Assembly (NCBI GenBank): GCA_025559845.1
Contig: CP048469.1
Coordinates: 620,001-684,000 of the forward strand
DNA: 64,000 nucleotides
Source: Agrobacterium tumefaciens
GTDB lineage: Bacteria; Pseudomonadota; Alphaproteobacteria; Rhizobiales; Rhizobiaceae
Direction: 5' to 3'
Shown here: positions 51,201 to 58,776 of the stretch, one piece after another
How the letters are laid out: each line of letters begins with the position of its first letter
Position numbering within the stretch: the first letter of the stretch is position 1
Made by a program: the position numbers and the translations under genes
The notes under the pieces: generated by a model
What the model was told of the DNA's origin: nothing
The model's input: the letters and a program-made list of their open reading frames with translations, nothing else
Databases searched by the model: none

Positions 51201-51436
51201 GCGCTCGCTCCATTGTCCAGGCGATCCTCGGGCTCGGACAGGCGCTTGGTCTGTCGGTCACGGCAGAGGGCGTTGAAACCAATGAACAGCTTGCGGTGCT
51301 GACGGCAGACCATTGCAGTGAGGTTCAGGGCTTCCTGATGGCAAAGCCGCTGCGCGCTGAAAAACTGCAGGCGCTGTTTTCGGAGATGCCCGAACTGAAC
51401 AAGACGATCGGCGAAGGCATTCTGAAATCGGCCTGA
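48254..51436 (+). CDS. five-PAS GGDEF-EAL cyclic-di-GMP protein
   Basis: Cytoplasmic signalling protein of 1060 residues without membrane segments. Five PAS/PAC modules of about 122 residues are arrayed from ~20 to ~625. Each ends with E-V-W-L-Q-A-like, Y-S/N-P-I and K-V-V-K-Y-A-x-D-I-T blocks, as in Aer/BdlA-type PAS. A diguanylate cyclase domain with G-G-D-E-F at 705-709 follows; the inhibitory RxxD site is absent. The phosphodiesterase domain has E-A-L at 832-834, D-F-G-T-G-Y-S-S and A-E-G-V-E-T, all catalytic acidic residues present. Both activities may be real, gated by the PAS sensors. The near-identical PAS units suggest recent internal duplication. Confidence 0.93.
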   Translation: MSSTYPETHGSAVSAELRAFNQLFATLRFDGQGRIVGANHQFLRLLGYDLQELLGQEDTFFVSKSYERSQQLALWRNVRKGKPQQQTALWVSKSGKELWLNCRYMPLADEEGTITEVVQVIEDITEREAREADARGQLMAINRTQAVVHFSLDGHVLEANELFLNAVGYDHDTLVGKHHSVLVDNDERASEAYRAFWAGLGQGEHRSGEYRRIRQDGREVWLQAVYSPILDAAGRPLKVVKYATDITEAKMRQADYQWQITAIHKSNLVITFDMFGAILDANDLFLEATGYDLAEIEGRHHRMFVDPAYAHGSEYQTFWRELRQGKHRMGHYKRFGKNGREVWLHATYNPIFDADGKPVKVVKYASVVTDEKLIEAECQGQIAAIHKAQCVISFALDGTILDVNENFLDATGYRYADVMGRHHRMFVSETDAVSEEYQAFWRDLAAGCHQAGEYRRVCKDGSEIWLQATYSPIFDMNGRPFKVVKYAIDVTADKLMQAGYRGQIEAINKSQAVAVFGLDGVLSDANENFLDLFGYGIDELKGAHHSMFVERDFYVSDEYVTFWEMLRSGKYHSGLYKRLAKSGREVWIQASYNPVLDLNGKPVSVIKYATDVSSNVALAEAFEDARRQAHHDAATSLPNRVKLASFMDASLAGPGAALTVFYIDLDRFKPVNDTYGHHVGDRVLGEVADRMRRMIDEDQMVARVGGDEFVIVAPGMAVENIEAFCRRLIETVTKPIPYESGEISIGMSIGIAVAPTDGETPDDLLRAADAALYRSKQNGRGVYSFFSMEMNDRIVSQRRLAEDMRHSLAAGDFYLEFQPRFDTRERCVRSAEALVRWAHPERGRIPPADFIPLAERNGMIVPLGDWILRAACTTAMSWDGIGVSVNVSPAQFRDPQFVQKVRDCLAETALPADLLELEITEGVLLEDADRAVAVLKSLKALGVKLAMDDFGTGYSSLSYLRNFPFDVIKIDRSFITDLEADGSARSIVQAILGLGQALGLSVTAEGVETNEQLAVLTADHCSEVQGFLMAKPLRAEKLQALFSEMPELNKTIGEGILKSA

Positions 51437-51491
51437 AACAAACCGGGTGCGATTTTGATCTCGCAACCAGGGGTGCGACACGCCATATAAG

Positions 51492-51591
51492 GCATGTCGC
51501 GCAAAAGTGTTTCGCGGTTTTGTGGTACGGACATGCGAAGGAGAAAAGCATGTCGCGCAAAATCGTCTATGGTTTTGCAGCGATGATATGC
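51492..51591. repeat. tandem RIME-like palindromic intergenic repeats
   Basis: Two copies begin GCATGTCGCGCAAAA and continue with GGTTTTG, at 51492-51536 and 51548-51591. Each is closed by an inverted GACATGC or GATATGC. A degenerate third unit starts near 51599 (GCTGTCGCGCTAACGCG). The form matches the intergenic mosaic elements (RIME) I know from Rhizobiaceae. They can fold into hairpins and may act as transcript ends for the gene upstream. Confidence 0.75.
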
Positions 51592-51658
51592 CGGAAAAGC
51601 TGTCGCGCTAACGCGTTGAACGGTTTGGCGGTTTGAGCCGCAAAGCAGGAGCGCATCC

Positions 51659-53122
51659 ATGATGAAATTCGACAATTCCTACGCCCGTCTTCCAGAGCGT
51701 TTTAGCGCTGCTGTGCTGCCGACCCCGGTCAAGGCGCCGCAACTTATCGCCTTCAATCATCCCCTTGCCGATGAATTGGGGTTGGATATTTCCGGCCTTG
51801 CTGATGACAGACTCGCTGCAATCTTTTCCGGCAATACGGTACCGCAAGGCGCTGAACCTCTGGCTATGGCCTATGCGGGGCATCAGTTTGGCGGGTTTGT
51901 TCCGCAGCTTGGCGACGGACGGGCGATCCTGCTCGGAGAGGTCATCGACAGGAACGGCAAACGGCGCGACATCCAGTTGAAAGGGTCTGGCCCCACGCCC
52001 TTCTCGCGACGCGGAGATGGGCGTGCAGCACTCGGTCCGGTGCTGCGTGAATATATCGTCTCTGAGGCCATGTATGCGCTTGGCATTCCTGCCACGCGGG
52101 CACTTGCCGCCGTGTTGAGCGGAGAGCGCGTGCAGCGTGAGATCGGGCTGCCGGGTGGCGTCTTCACCCGTGTTGCGGCCAGCCACATCCGTGTCGGTAC
52201 GTTTCAGTTCTTTGCGGCGCGTGAAGACGATGATGGCATCAAGGCGCTGGCCGATTACGTCATCGATCGCCATTATCCAGACGCGACGCAGGCTGATAAT
52301 CCCTATCTCGCGCTTCTGCAGGCGATCGCGGCACGGCAACTCGATCTTGTGGCACGTTGGTTGATGGTGGGCTTCATCCATGGCGTGATGAATACAGACA
52401 ACATGGCCGTTTCAGGCGAAACGATCGATTTCGGCCCCTGCGCTTTCCTTGATGAATACCACCCCAACAAAGTGTTCTCCTCAATCGATGCCCAAGGCCG
52501 CTATGCCTATAACAACCAGCCGGGCATCGCCCAGTGGAACATCGCCCGCTTGGCAGAATGCCTGCTTCCGCTGCTTGATCCCGAGGCGGAAAAGGCAGCG
52601 GAACTGGCTAATGCCGTTCTTGCGGAATTTGCCGGGAATTTTCCTGGACGCTGGCTTTCCGGCATGCGTCAGAAACTTGGACTGGTGACGGAAGAGGACG
52701 ACGACACGGCGCTCGTTCAGGCTCTTCTGGCAATGATGCAAGCTTCGGAGGCTGACTTCACATTGACGTTCCGGCGACTGTCTCATGCAGCAGATGGCGA
52801 TGCGGAAGCATTTCGCGGCTTGTTCATCGATCTTGCTGCGGCGGACGCATGGTTGGCGCGTTGGCGTACCAGAGCCGAACGGGACGGCGTGTCTGCAGCC
52901 CAACGAAAGACAGCGATGCTGTCGATCAATCCGGCAATCATTCCCCGCAACCACCGCATCGAAGAACTGATCGCAGCAGCAGTCGAAGACGGCGACTTTG
53001 AACCATTCCACGACATGCTGGCGGCAATCGCCAAACCGTTCGAGGAACGCGATGAGTTCGCAGTCTACATGCAGGCGCCGATGAATCATGAGCGTGTGTC
53101 CCGGACGTTCTGCGGGACGTGA
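51659..53122 (+). CDS. selO: protein adenylyltransferase SelO (YdiU family)
   Basis: Pseudokinase that transfers AMP to protein hydroxyls, 487 residues. The family blocks are A-Y-A-G-H-Q-F-G-G-F-V-P-Q-L-G-D-G-R-A, Q-L-K-G-S-G-P-T-P-F-S-R-R-G-D-G-R-A-A-L, H-G-V-M-N-T-D-N-M and D-F-G-P-C-A-F-L-D. A conserved cysteine near the C terminus (T-F-C-G-T) replaces the selenocysteine of eukaryotic SelO. In E. coli the enzyme modifies redox proteins during oxidative stress. GGAG lies seven bases before the ATG. A strong stem-loop follows the stop. Confidence 0.93.
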   Translation: MMKFDNSYARLPERFSAAVLPTPVKAPQLIAFNHPLADELGLDISGLADDRLAAIFSGNTVPQGAEPLAMAYAGHQFGGFVPQLGDGRAILLGEVIDRNGKRRDIQLKGSGPTPFSRRGDGRAALGPVLREYIVSEAMYALGIPATRALAAVLSGERVQREIGLPGGVFTRVAASHIRVGTFQFFAAREDDDGIKALADYVIDRHYPDATQADNPYLALLQAIAARQLDLVARWLMVGFIHGVMNTDNMAVSGETIDFGPCAFLDEYHPNKVFSSIDAQGRYAYNNQPGIAQWNIARLAECLLPLLDPEAEKAAELANAVLAEFAGNFPGRWLSGMRQKLGLVTEEDDDTALVQALLAMMQASEADFTLTFRRLSHAADGDAEAFRGLFIDLAAADAWLARWRTRAERDGVSAAQRKTAMLSINPAIIPRNHRIEELIAAAVEDGDFEPFHDMLAAIAKPFEERDEFAVYMQAPMNHERVSRTFCGT

Positions 53123-53135
53123 CGCAAAACCTCAG

Positions 53136-53157
53136 TCGCCGCGCGTCTGCGCGGCGA
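53136..53157 (+). terminator. stem-loop terminator of selO
   Basis: TCGCCGCGC and GCGCGGCGA form a perfect 9-bp stem around GTCT, 14 bases after the selO stop. It is followed by AGAGAGTTTTCG, a short T-run. Confidence 0.75.
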
Positions 53158-53239
53158 AGAGAGTTTTCGTGCTTATCGACCTTACCGTATCGCGTTCAGT
53201 GCGACGCTAAAATTGGGGTCGACGACGTTAAGTCTTCCC

Positions 53240-54340
53240 TTAGCCAACCTTGGCAAGCGGCTCATGCGATCCGTAATAATGGCCGAAGCGGTTCGCCAGG
53301 AATTTGGGCAGAGCGATTTCTTCCTGCCGGACGAAGCCCTTCTGGGGGAGCGCGCCTTCGGCGAGAAGATCGAGAACCGTGCAGATTCCGGCGGCCGTGG
53401 TGATCTGGATTGCGCTCATCATGCGGCCGGACACTGGGCCTGCATAGACCTTGTTGGCGTAGGTCTCCTGCAGAAAGCGTCCTTTCTGCGTGCCGCAGAC
53501 GGTAACGAACACGATCACAACGTCCTGCATCGTGGCGGGCAATGCGTTTTCAAACAGGTCCTTCAACACGTCGCGGCGATTGCGCAGGTTGAGATCATTG
53601 AGCAGCGCTTTCATGATTGCAACATGGCCGGGGTAACGGATGGTGCGGTAATTCATGGTGCGCACCTTGCCCTCCAGCGTGGCGCATAGCGTGCCTAGCC
53701 CACCGGAGGTATTGAACGCCTCGTACGTCACGCCGTCGAGCGAGAACTCTTCGCGTTCCTCAAGTGCGGGGACAGCGGTGAGGCGGCCTTCGACAATCGC
53801 TTCGCATGGCTCGATATATTCGTTGATAAGGCCGTCCGTGCTCCAGGTCAGGTTGTAGTTCAAGGCATTGGACGGATATTGCGGAAGTGCGCCGACGCGC
53901 ATGCGCACGCTGTCCAGCTTGTCGAAGCGCGACGCGATATCTGCTGCGGCGATGGAGATGAAACCGGGTGCAAGACCACACTGCGGAATGAGGGCCGTTT
54001 CGGCTGTTTCGGCCAGAGCCTTGACCTTGCGGGTGGATTCAACGTCTTCGGTCAGATCCAGATAATGTGTTCCGACTGCAACCGCGGCCTCGGCGATGCC
54101 TGCGGTTAGATGGAACGGTGCGGCAGAAAGAACGGCAAAACGGCCTTTGAGCAGCGCCTCGAGTGGAGCACGGTCGGTAATGTCGACGATTTCGGTTTCG
54201 ACGTTGTCATGCGTCGGAACATTGGCGAGCTGTTCGGCAGAGCGGTCCGCCACTGTGATCTTGTAGTCGCCGGTTACGGCAAGCATCCAGGCGATGGCCG
54301 ATCCGATATTGCCCGCACCGACAATGACGATATTTTTCAT
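53240..54340 (-). CDS. saccharopine dehydrogenase family oxidoreductase
   Basis: NAD(P)-dependent enzyme of 366 residues. The Rossmann start I-V-I-V-G-A-G-N-I-G-S-A-I is followed by A-D-R-S and a domain typical of lysine-ketoglutarate/saccharopine reductases: T-H-Y-L-D-L-T-E-D, G-L-A-P-G-F-I-S, Y-R-T-I-R-Y-P-G-H. Such proteins act in lysine or related amino acid degradation. The ATG follows GGGGAA. The divergently transcribed Lrp-type regulator is probably its controller, as in other amino acid catabolic pairs. Confidence 0.86.
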   Translation of the reverse strand: MKNIVIVGAGNIGSAIAWMLAVTGDYKITVADRSAEQLANVPTHDNVETEIVDITDRAPLEALLKGRFAVLSAAPFHLTAGIAEAAVAVGTHYLDLTEDVESTRKVKALAETAETALIPQCGLAPGFISIAAADIASRFDKLDSVRMRVGALPQYPSNALNYNLTWSTDGLINEYIEPCEAIVEGRLTAVPALEEREEFSLDGVTYEAFNTSGGLGTLCATLEGKVRTMNYRTIRYPGHVAIMKALLNDLNLRNRRDVLKDLFENALPATMQDVVIVFVTVCGTQKGRFLQETYANKVYAGPVSGRMMSAIQITTAAGICTVLDLLAEGALPQKGFVRQEEIALPKFLANRFGHYYGSHEPLAKVG

Positions 54341-54467
54341 AGGTTTGTTCCCCGCAGTTTGAATGCATATGAGATCCAAAAATGTCGGATTTTGCCGTCG
54401 ATTCGTAGCTTCACTCTGCCATAATTGCAGGGTAATATTGATCGGATTGACGATAGGATTGGTCATA

Positions 54468-54899
54468 ATGACAATCACAGACAAGGACCGCGCGCTTCTG
54501 GCGCTTTTGTCCGAGAATGCCCGCATGCCGGTTGCCGAATTGGCGCGCAAACTTGGCCTTTCACGCACGACTGTGCAGGCCCGGATAGAGCGGTTGGAGA
54601 CGGAAGGCGTGATCGCCGGATATGGTCTGAGGTTTTCGGAAAGCTATCTGTCCGGACTGGTTCGCGCCCACGTGCTGATTACCATTGCACCCAAGGCCTT
54701 GCCGGCCGTCACCGCCTCGCTTTCGGCAATCCGGGAGGTCACGACACTGCATTCGGTCGGCGGAAGTTTTGACCTCATCGCCATTCTGGCCGCGCCATCC
54801 ATCGCCGATCTCGATCAACTGATCGATCGGATCGGTGCCCTTGAGGGCGTGGAGCGTACATTGTCGTCGATTATCCTCTCGACGCGGATTTCACGCTGA
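54468..54899 (+). CDS. Lrp/AsnC family transcriptional regulator
   Basis: Regulator of 143 residues. A helix-turn-helix (A-R-M-P-V-A-E-L-A-R-K-L-G-L-S-R-T-T-V-Q-A-R-I-E-R-L) precedes an effector-binding RAM domain (H-S-V-G-G-S-F-D-L-I-A-I-L). The family binds amino acids and acts on neighbouring catabolic genes. The start was chosen by homology and TAGGAT; a frame open from 54363 adds 35 unrelated residues. It is divergent from the saccharopine-dehydrogenase-like gene, and its end overlaps that of the convergent HxlR gene by nine bases. Confidence 0.88.
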   Translation: MTITDKDRALLALLSENARMPVAELARKLGLSRTTVQARIERLETEGVIAGYGLRFSESYLSGLVRAHVLITIAPKALPAVTASLSAIREVTTLHSVGGSFDLIAILAAPSIADLDQLIDRIGALEGVERTLSSIILSTRISR

Positions 54900-55268
54900 C
54901 GCACGCTCATTGGCGGCATCATAGGCTTTTTGGGCCGCCATCACAGCTTCGATATTGCCCTCTGCCCAATGCGCAAGGGCGGCGACCGTATCGGTCAGCG
55001 TGCGTCCAAGGGGCGTCAGCGAATATTCGACGGTTACCGGAACTGTTGGAAAAGCCTGCCGCACGATCAGACCGTCGCGCTCAAGCTTCTTCAAGGTTTG
55101 AGACAGGACCTTCTGGGAAATGCCTTTGATTTCACGCCGCAGCAGATTGAAGCGCACGGCCTCCACCCGCAGACGGTCGAGGATGAGAAGTGCCCATTTG
55201 TCTGCAAGCCTGTCCAGCACCATGCGTGTTGGGCAGCGGTCTTCATATACGTCATAGGGGTAGTTCAT
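54891..55268 (-). CDS. HxlR family regulator with conserved N-terminal cysteine
   Basis: Winged-helix regulator of 125 residues. The core is C-P-T-R-M-V-L-D-R-L-A-D-K-W-A-L-L-I-L and R-F-N-L-L-R-R-E-I-K-G-I-S-Q-K-V-L-S-Q-T-L-K-K-L-E-R-D-G. Cys12 matches the redox-sensing cysteine of HypR/YodB relatives, which respond to quinones, diamide or hypochlorite. The adjacent divergent NAD(P)H-binding oxidoreductase gene fits a quinone-response pair. A perfect palindrome in the shared promoter region is the likely operator. Confidence 0.88.
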   Translation of the reverse strand: MNYPYDVYEDRCPTRMVLDRLADKWALLILDRLRVEAVRFNLLRREIKGISQKVLSQTLKKLERDGLIVRQAFPTVPVTVEYSLTPLGRTLTDTVAALAHWAEGNIEAVMAAQKAYDAANERASA

Positions 55269-55375
55269 CGTGTCCCTTTCTCCCTGACAATTGTGACTGC
55301 CGGGTTTCCTGCAGGTTACCAGATAACCGAAAAGTGCTCTCTTTTAGCGATTTCCAATCCGCAGTATGTGTTTTC

Positions 55376-55392
55376 TGGAAACATGGTTTCCA
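55376..55392 (+). promoter_or_regulatory. perfect 7-3-7 palindrome, probable HxlR operator
   Basis: TGGAAAC and GTTTCCA flank ATG, 23 bases upstream of the NmrA-type gene start and 107 bases from the HxlR gene start. AGTAT and ATACT elements flank it. It sits where a repressor would block the oxidoreductase promoter. Confidence 0.65.
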
Positions 55393-55414
55393 TAAGATAC
55401 TAAGGAGATTTGGA

Positions 55415-56254
55415 ATGACAGGCAAGATACTCGTGCTCGGTGCGACCGGAACGGTCGGGACTCCTCTGGTGAAAGCGCTGGTGAACAAGGGCGAAAGCGT
55501 CAAGGCTGCGTCACGCAGCGGCAAGGCTGTGGAAGGGGCAGAGGGCGTTCGCTTCGATTACGCTGACACCTCAACCTTCGCGGCTGCCTTTGATGGCGTT
55601 GACAGGCTTTATCTCTTGCTTTCAACCGGCCATGTCGATGTTCTTGGCGCATTGTCGCCTGTCGTCGACGAGGCGATCCGCCGCAAGATCAAGATCGTTT
55701 TCATGAGTGTCTTCGGTGTCGATGCCGACGATTCCATCCCGTACCGCCAGGTTGAACTGAAAATCATCGCCTCCGGGGTTTCCCACGTCATTCTTCGTCC
55801 CAACTGGTTTGCTGACAATTTTCATACCTTCTGGAAGGCAGGCATCGATCACGGGCAGATTGCTGTTCCTGCCGGCGATGGAAAGTCGAGCTTTATCGAT
55901 GTCCGCGATATCGCCGACAGTGCCGCCGCAGCGCTGACCTCGACAGCCTTCGATGGCAAGGCATTCAATCTGACTGGCCCGGAGGCGCTGGGTTATGCCG
56001 ATGCTGCAGCAATCATCGAAAAGGCAATCGGCAGGCCGGTTGCCTACAATGCCGTTTCGGATGAAGCCTTTATCGGCATCCTGACAGGTGCAGGCGTGCC
56101 GCAGGATTACGCGGCTTTCCTTGCGTCGATCTTTTACCCGGTGCGTGAAGGCTGGACGTCAGCGGTGACCGGCGACGTGCAAACGCTAACGGGCAAGGCA
56201 CCGCGTTCTCTGGAAATCTATGTGGCCGATCACTTGGACGCGTTGAAAGGCTGA
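55415..56254 (+). CDS. NmrA-like NAD(P)H-binding oxidoreductase (quinone reductase type)
   Basis: Atypical short-chain dehydrogenase of 279 residues with the nucleotide loop G-A-T-G-T-V-G at 9-15 and R-P-N-W-F-A-D-N-F. It lacks the classical Y-x3-K pair, like QorB and NmrA. QorB-type relatives reduce quinones with NADPH; NmrA-type relatives are redox sensors. The divergent HxlR regulator favours quinone or electrophile detoxification. AAGGAG precedes the ATG at ideal spacing. Confidence 0.85.
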   Translation: MTGKILVLGATGTVGTPLVKALVNKGESVKAASRSGKAVEGAEGVRFDYADTSTFAAAFDGVDRLYLLLSTGHVDVLGALSPVVDEAIRRKIKIVFMSVFGVDADDSIPYRQVELKIIASGVSHVILRPNWFADNFHTFWKAGIDHGQIAVPAGDGKSSFIDVRDIADSAAAALTSTAFDGKAFNLTGPEALGYADAAAIIEKAIGRPVAYNAVSDEAFIGILTGAGVPQDYAAFLASIFYPVREGWTSAVTGDVQTLTGKAPRSLEIYVADHLDALKG

Positions 56255-56265
56255 AGGGCGTAAAA

Positions 56266-56317
56266 CCCGTCGCGGCCTCCACCGCCGCCTAGGTCGGATC
56301 AGTCGAGCCGCGACGGG
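56266..56317. terminator. long-armed inverted repeat between convergent genes
   Basis: CCCGTCGCGGC and GCCGCGACGGG are perfect 11-bp complements separated by 30 bases. The repeat overlaps the last codons of the minus-strand hydrolase gene. It lies 12 bases past the plus-strand stop at 56254. There is no T-run. It probably limits read-through between the two genes. Confidence 0.55.
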
Positions 56318-57950
56318 CCTTGAAGAACATTTTGAGCCGCTGGATATCGTCCGCGTTCCACCCCGCTGGTTGCGTCACTTCCATCCAGGCGTCGATATAA
56401 TGCTCCGGCGCATAGACATGTCCGTAACCCATGGGTGCCGTGGTGGCGGAGGCGACATCGAGCCCGAGTTGCAGCAGCGTCACGACAGGGAACCAACGGA
56501 AGGAAGAGGAAACATCCGGACCGTGGTGGACCATCCATTCCGGACGGCGATAGAGAGACGAAGCCTCGAAAAAGGTGATGGGGTCGCTTGCATATTGCAG
56601 GTAAACGATCCGCATCGGCCCCCACGCTGCGTCGGGCATGTGCGCATTCGTATACTGATTGGCGAAGCGGATGACGGACGAATCTCGGAACCGTGGCAGC
56701 CATTCCGGTGAGCCTGCGACCCTGCCATTGGTTGCCATGCGCCAAGTGGGACTGGAGAAGGGTGGACCACTCCAAAGCGCACCCTGGAAGGGATCTGAGA
56801 GCACATCGTAAAGATCAGAGGATTTCTGAGAATTGAGCGAACCGAGGCTCAGACCATGCAGGTAAAGTTTCGGACGCGTCTCTTTCGGTAACGTTGTCCA
56901 GTACCCATAAACGGCCTGAAACAGTGCGCGGGCGGTTTCAACGCCGTAGTTCGGTTCTGTCAGAAGCGCGATCCAACTCGACAGATAAGAGTATTGTACG
57001 GCAACGCTGGCGATGTCGCCATCGTGCAGATATTCGACAGTGTCGAGCCCTTCCGGATCGATCCACCCTGTGCCGGTCGGGATGACGATGAGCAGGACCT
57101 TTCGTTCGAAGCCGCCGACCCGTTTCAGCTCTTCCAGCGCCAGGGCCGCTCTCGCCTCGGGTGTTTCTGCTGAGTTGAGGCCGGCATAAACGCGTAACGG
57201 TTCCTTGGCGCCGCGCCCGGTAAAGCCGGAAATATTGCCGGCATCAGGCCCACTAGCGACGAATTCACGTCCGCGTCGGCCAAGCGATTCCCATGTCATT
57301 CGCGAAGCGCTGCTGCCTGTTTTGTTCGGGTCCTCGGGGCGCGGCACGTCCGGTTCGATCAACGAATCCACCTGTTTGAGCGAGGAATCCGCGAAACGCA
57401 GGCCGATATCGAAAATCAGACCATTCAGAAGCATCCATGACAGAACCACCGCAACGGTAATACCGATGACATTGGCGAGGCGTTGCGGCAGGAAGTGACG
57501 GCTGCGCGACGCAAAGAAGCGTCGCACCAGTTGAAAAAGCCGCCCCAGGAGGATGAGGACGGTTGCGACAGCAAGAGCAATCAGACCTGTTTTGGTGGGG
57601 TGTGCGCTTGGTAGCGGATCAAGCTCCATCAGCACACGAATGGAGTTTTGCCAATTTGCCGCCTGCCATAGGAAGGCGCAGGCCATGATAAGCCCCGCCA
57701 GAAACAGTAGAAAGTTTATGCAGCGTTTGTTACCGCGTGAAGGTTCCGGCAGTTCCAGATAGGCCCAGACAGCATGCAGGCATACGCCGATGAGGTAGCC
57801 GATCGCAAAGGAGAAACCGCACAACACGCCTTGCATCATCCAGCTTCGCGGCAGGAGAGAAGGGGTGAGTGATGCGCAGAACAGCACAGTGCCGATCACG
57901 ATCCCGGTTGCTGACAGACCTGCAAACAACCGTGCAATCCATTGTTTCAT
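56289..57950 (-). CDS. membrane alpha/beta hydrolase family protein (DUF2319-like)
   Basis: Protein of 553 residues. Four or five membrane segments occupy about residues 1-175 (M-K-Q-W-I-A-R-L-F-A-G-L-S, S-L-L-P-R-S-W, G-L-I-A-L-A-V-A-T-V-L-I-L-L). A hydrolase domain follows with the nucleophile region L-Y-L-H-G-L-S-L-G-S-L-N-S and a late histidine in P-M-G-Y-G-H-V-Y. The block S-L-T-P-S-L-L-P-R is typical of the Abhydrolase_9 N-terminal domain. Substrate is unknown; a lipid or ester in or near the membrane is plausible. AAGGGG lies about 12 bases before the chosen ATG. Confidence 0.82.
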   Translation of the reverse strand: MKQWIARLFAGLSATGIVIGTVLFCASLTPSLLPRSWMMQGVLCGFSFAIGYLIGVCLHAVWAYLELPEPSRGNKRCINFLLFLAGLIMACAFLWQAANWQNSIRVLMELDPLPSAHPTKTGLIALAVATVLILLGRLFQLVRRFFASRSRHFLPQRLANVIGITVAVVLSWMLLNGLIFDIGLRFADSSLKQVDSLIEPDVPRPEDPNKTGSSASRMTWESLGRRGREFVASGPDAGNISGFTGRGAKEPLRVYAGLNSAETPEARAALALEELKRVGGFERKVLLIVIPTGTGWIDPEGLDTVEYLHDGDIASVAVQYSYLSSWIALLTEPNYGVETARALFQAVYGYWTTLPKETRPKLYLHGLSLGSLNSQKSSDLYDVLSDPFQGALWSGPPFSSPTWRMATNGRVAGSPEWLPRFRDSSVIRFANQYTNAHMPDAAWGPMRIVYLQYASDPITFFEASSLYRRPEWMVHHGPDVSSSFRWFPVVTLLQLGLDVASATTAPMGYGHVYAPEHYIDAWMEVTQPAGWNADDIQRLKMFFKARRGSTDPT

Positions 57951-58327
57951 GGATATTATTTCCCCTTGTCGCCGCACCATCATCCGGGAGTGTAGTATGC
58001 CTCACACGCCTGTGCAAACGCCCTTGCGAGATAAAATTCACAAAAAAGGAAAATAATCCTATATTGGATTTTCAGCTCTGGTTGCTTGGGTTCCACACGA
58101 TTGGGCTAACACGTGGAAACAGGAAGCCATGTAACAACGGGGATCAAAAAAGTCGCTGTTTCTAGCGGTGGCGTAGTCTTTTTTGGGGGGAGCATTGCGG
58201 TGAGCGAATGATAAATCAGAGCCACGTGCAGCGGTATAATAAACGCGATCATTTTGATGATCTTTTCCCCGACAGGCCTGTCGGGGATGGTGTCAAAACA
58301 AGACTTTTCTGGAAGCCTGGACTGTCT
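57951..58327. other. intergenic region rich in palindromes
   Basis: Between 58150 and 58190 AAAAAAG and CTTTTTT enclose an inner CGCT/AGCG pair, which resembles a terminator or the end of a small RNA. Further right are GATCAT/ATGATC (58248-58263) and a 20-base palindrome at 58267-58286. Plus-strand frames here lack family resemblance. No protein gene is supported. Confidence 0.45.
58267..58286 (-). repeat. perfect 20-base palindrome downstream of the 35-residue gene
   Basis: CCCCGACAGG and CCTGTCGGGG are exact complements with no spacer, 42 bases past the stop of the small gene on the minus strand. A run of A rather than T follows on that strand. Transcript stabilisation or protein binding is as likely as termination. 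Confidence 0.55.
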
Positions 58328-58435
58328 TTATTTCTTCGGCGTCTGGGCAGGTTTTTGCTGAGAGCCGGTCTCGCGCATTTGGCGCCATTCGTTTTCAAGA
58401 CGGTCGTAAACTGTCTGGGGGACTGTCGCTGTCAT
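58328..58435 (-). CDS. 35-residue small protein with strong ribosome binding site
   Basis: The minus-strand frame starts M-T-A-T-V-P-Q-T-V-Y-D-R-L-E-N-E-W, continues R-Q-M-R-E-T-G and ends P-A-Q-T-P-K-K. AGGAGGAATGCCACC precedes the ATG, so the Shine-Dalgarno is near perfect. The sequence is charged and likely helical in the middle, with no membrane segment or signal. I do not recognise a family. Coding use is supported by the ribosome binding site, the sensible composition and the palindrome shortly after the stop. Conservation would have to confirm it. Confidence 0.6.
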   Translation of the reverse strand: MTATVPQTVYDRLENEWRQMRETGSQQKPAQTPKK

Positions 58436-58776
58436 GGTGGCATTCCTCCTAATGGGTTAACGCTGCAGAATTGCGCGATAAATCGAGATAGCGCGCTAAG
58501 GTTCCGTTATTCAAGGAATTTTTTACCCCGAAACTTCGATCTGAGGATTAAAATCGATTAAGATTTTTTCAAATCGATTTAGTCCTGACAACGATCATGT
58601 GGAAAAACGGGGTGTTACGATACTGGCGATTTTCAGGGGTTGGAAATGGGATTCGGTTTGCCCGATTCTTCGTCAGGACCACATGCAGGCTATGCATTGA
58701 ACCCGCGCGAACCAGATGATAACCCGTCTCCATGGCCCGAATGGCCGCGTTTGAATTTTGCATGACAGGTGACACC
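58436..58776. other. intergenic region between the small gene and the Dabb gene
   Basis: Contains the promoter of the 35-residue gene on the minus strand and of the Dabb gene on the plus strand. AATCGATT, itself a palindrome, occurs twice near 58551 and 58571 around a T-run. No additional gene is seen. Confidence 0.45.
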
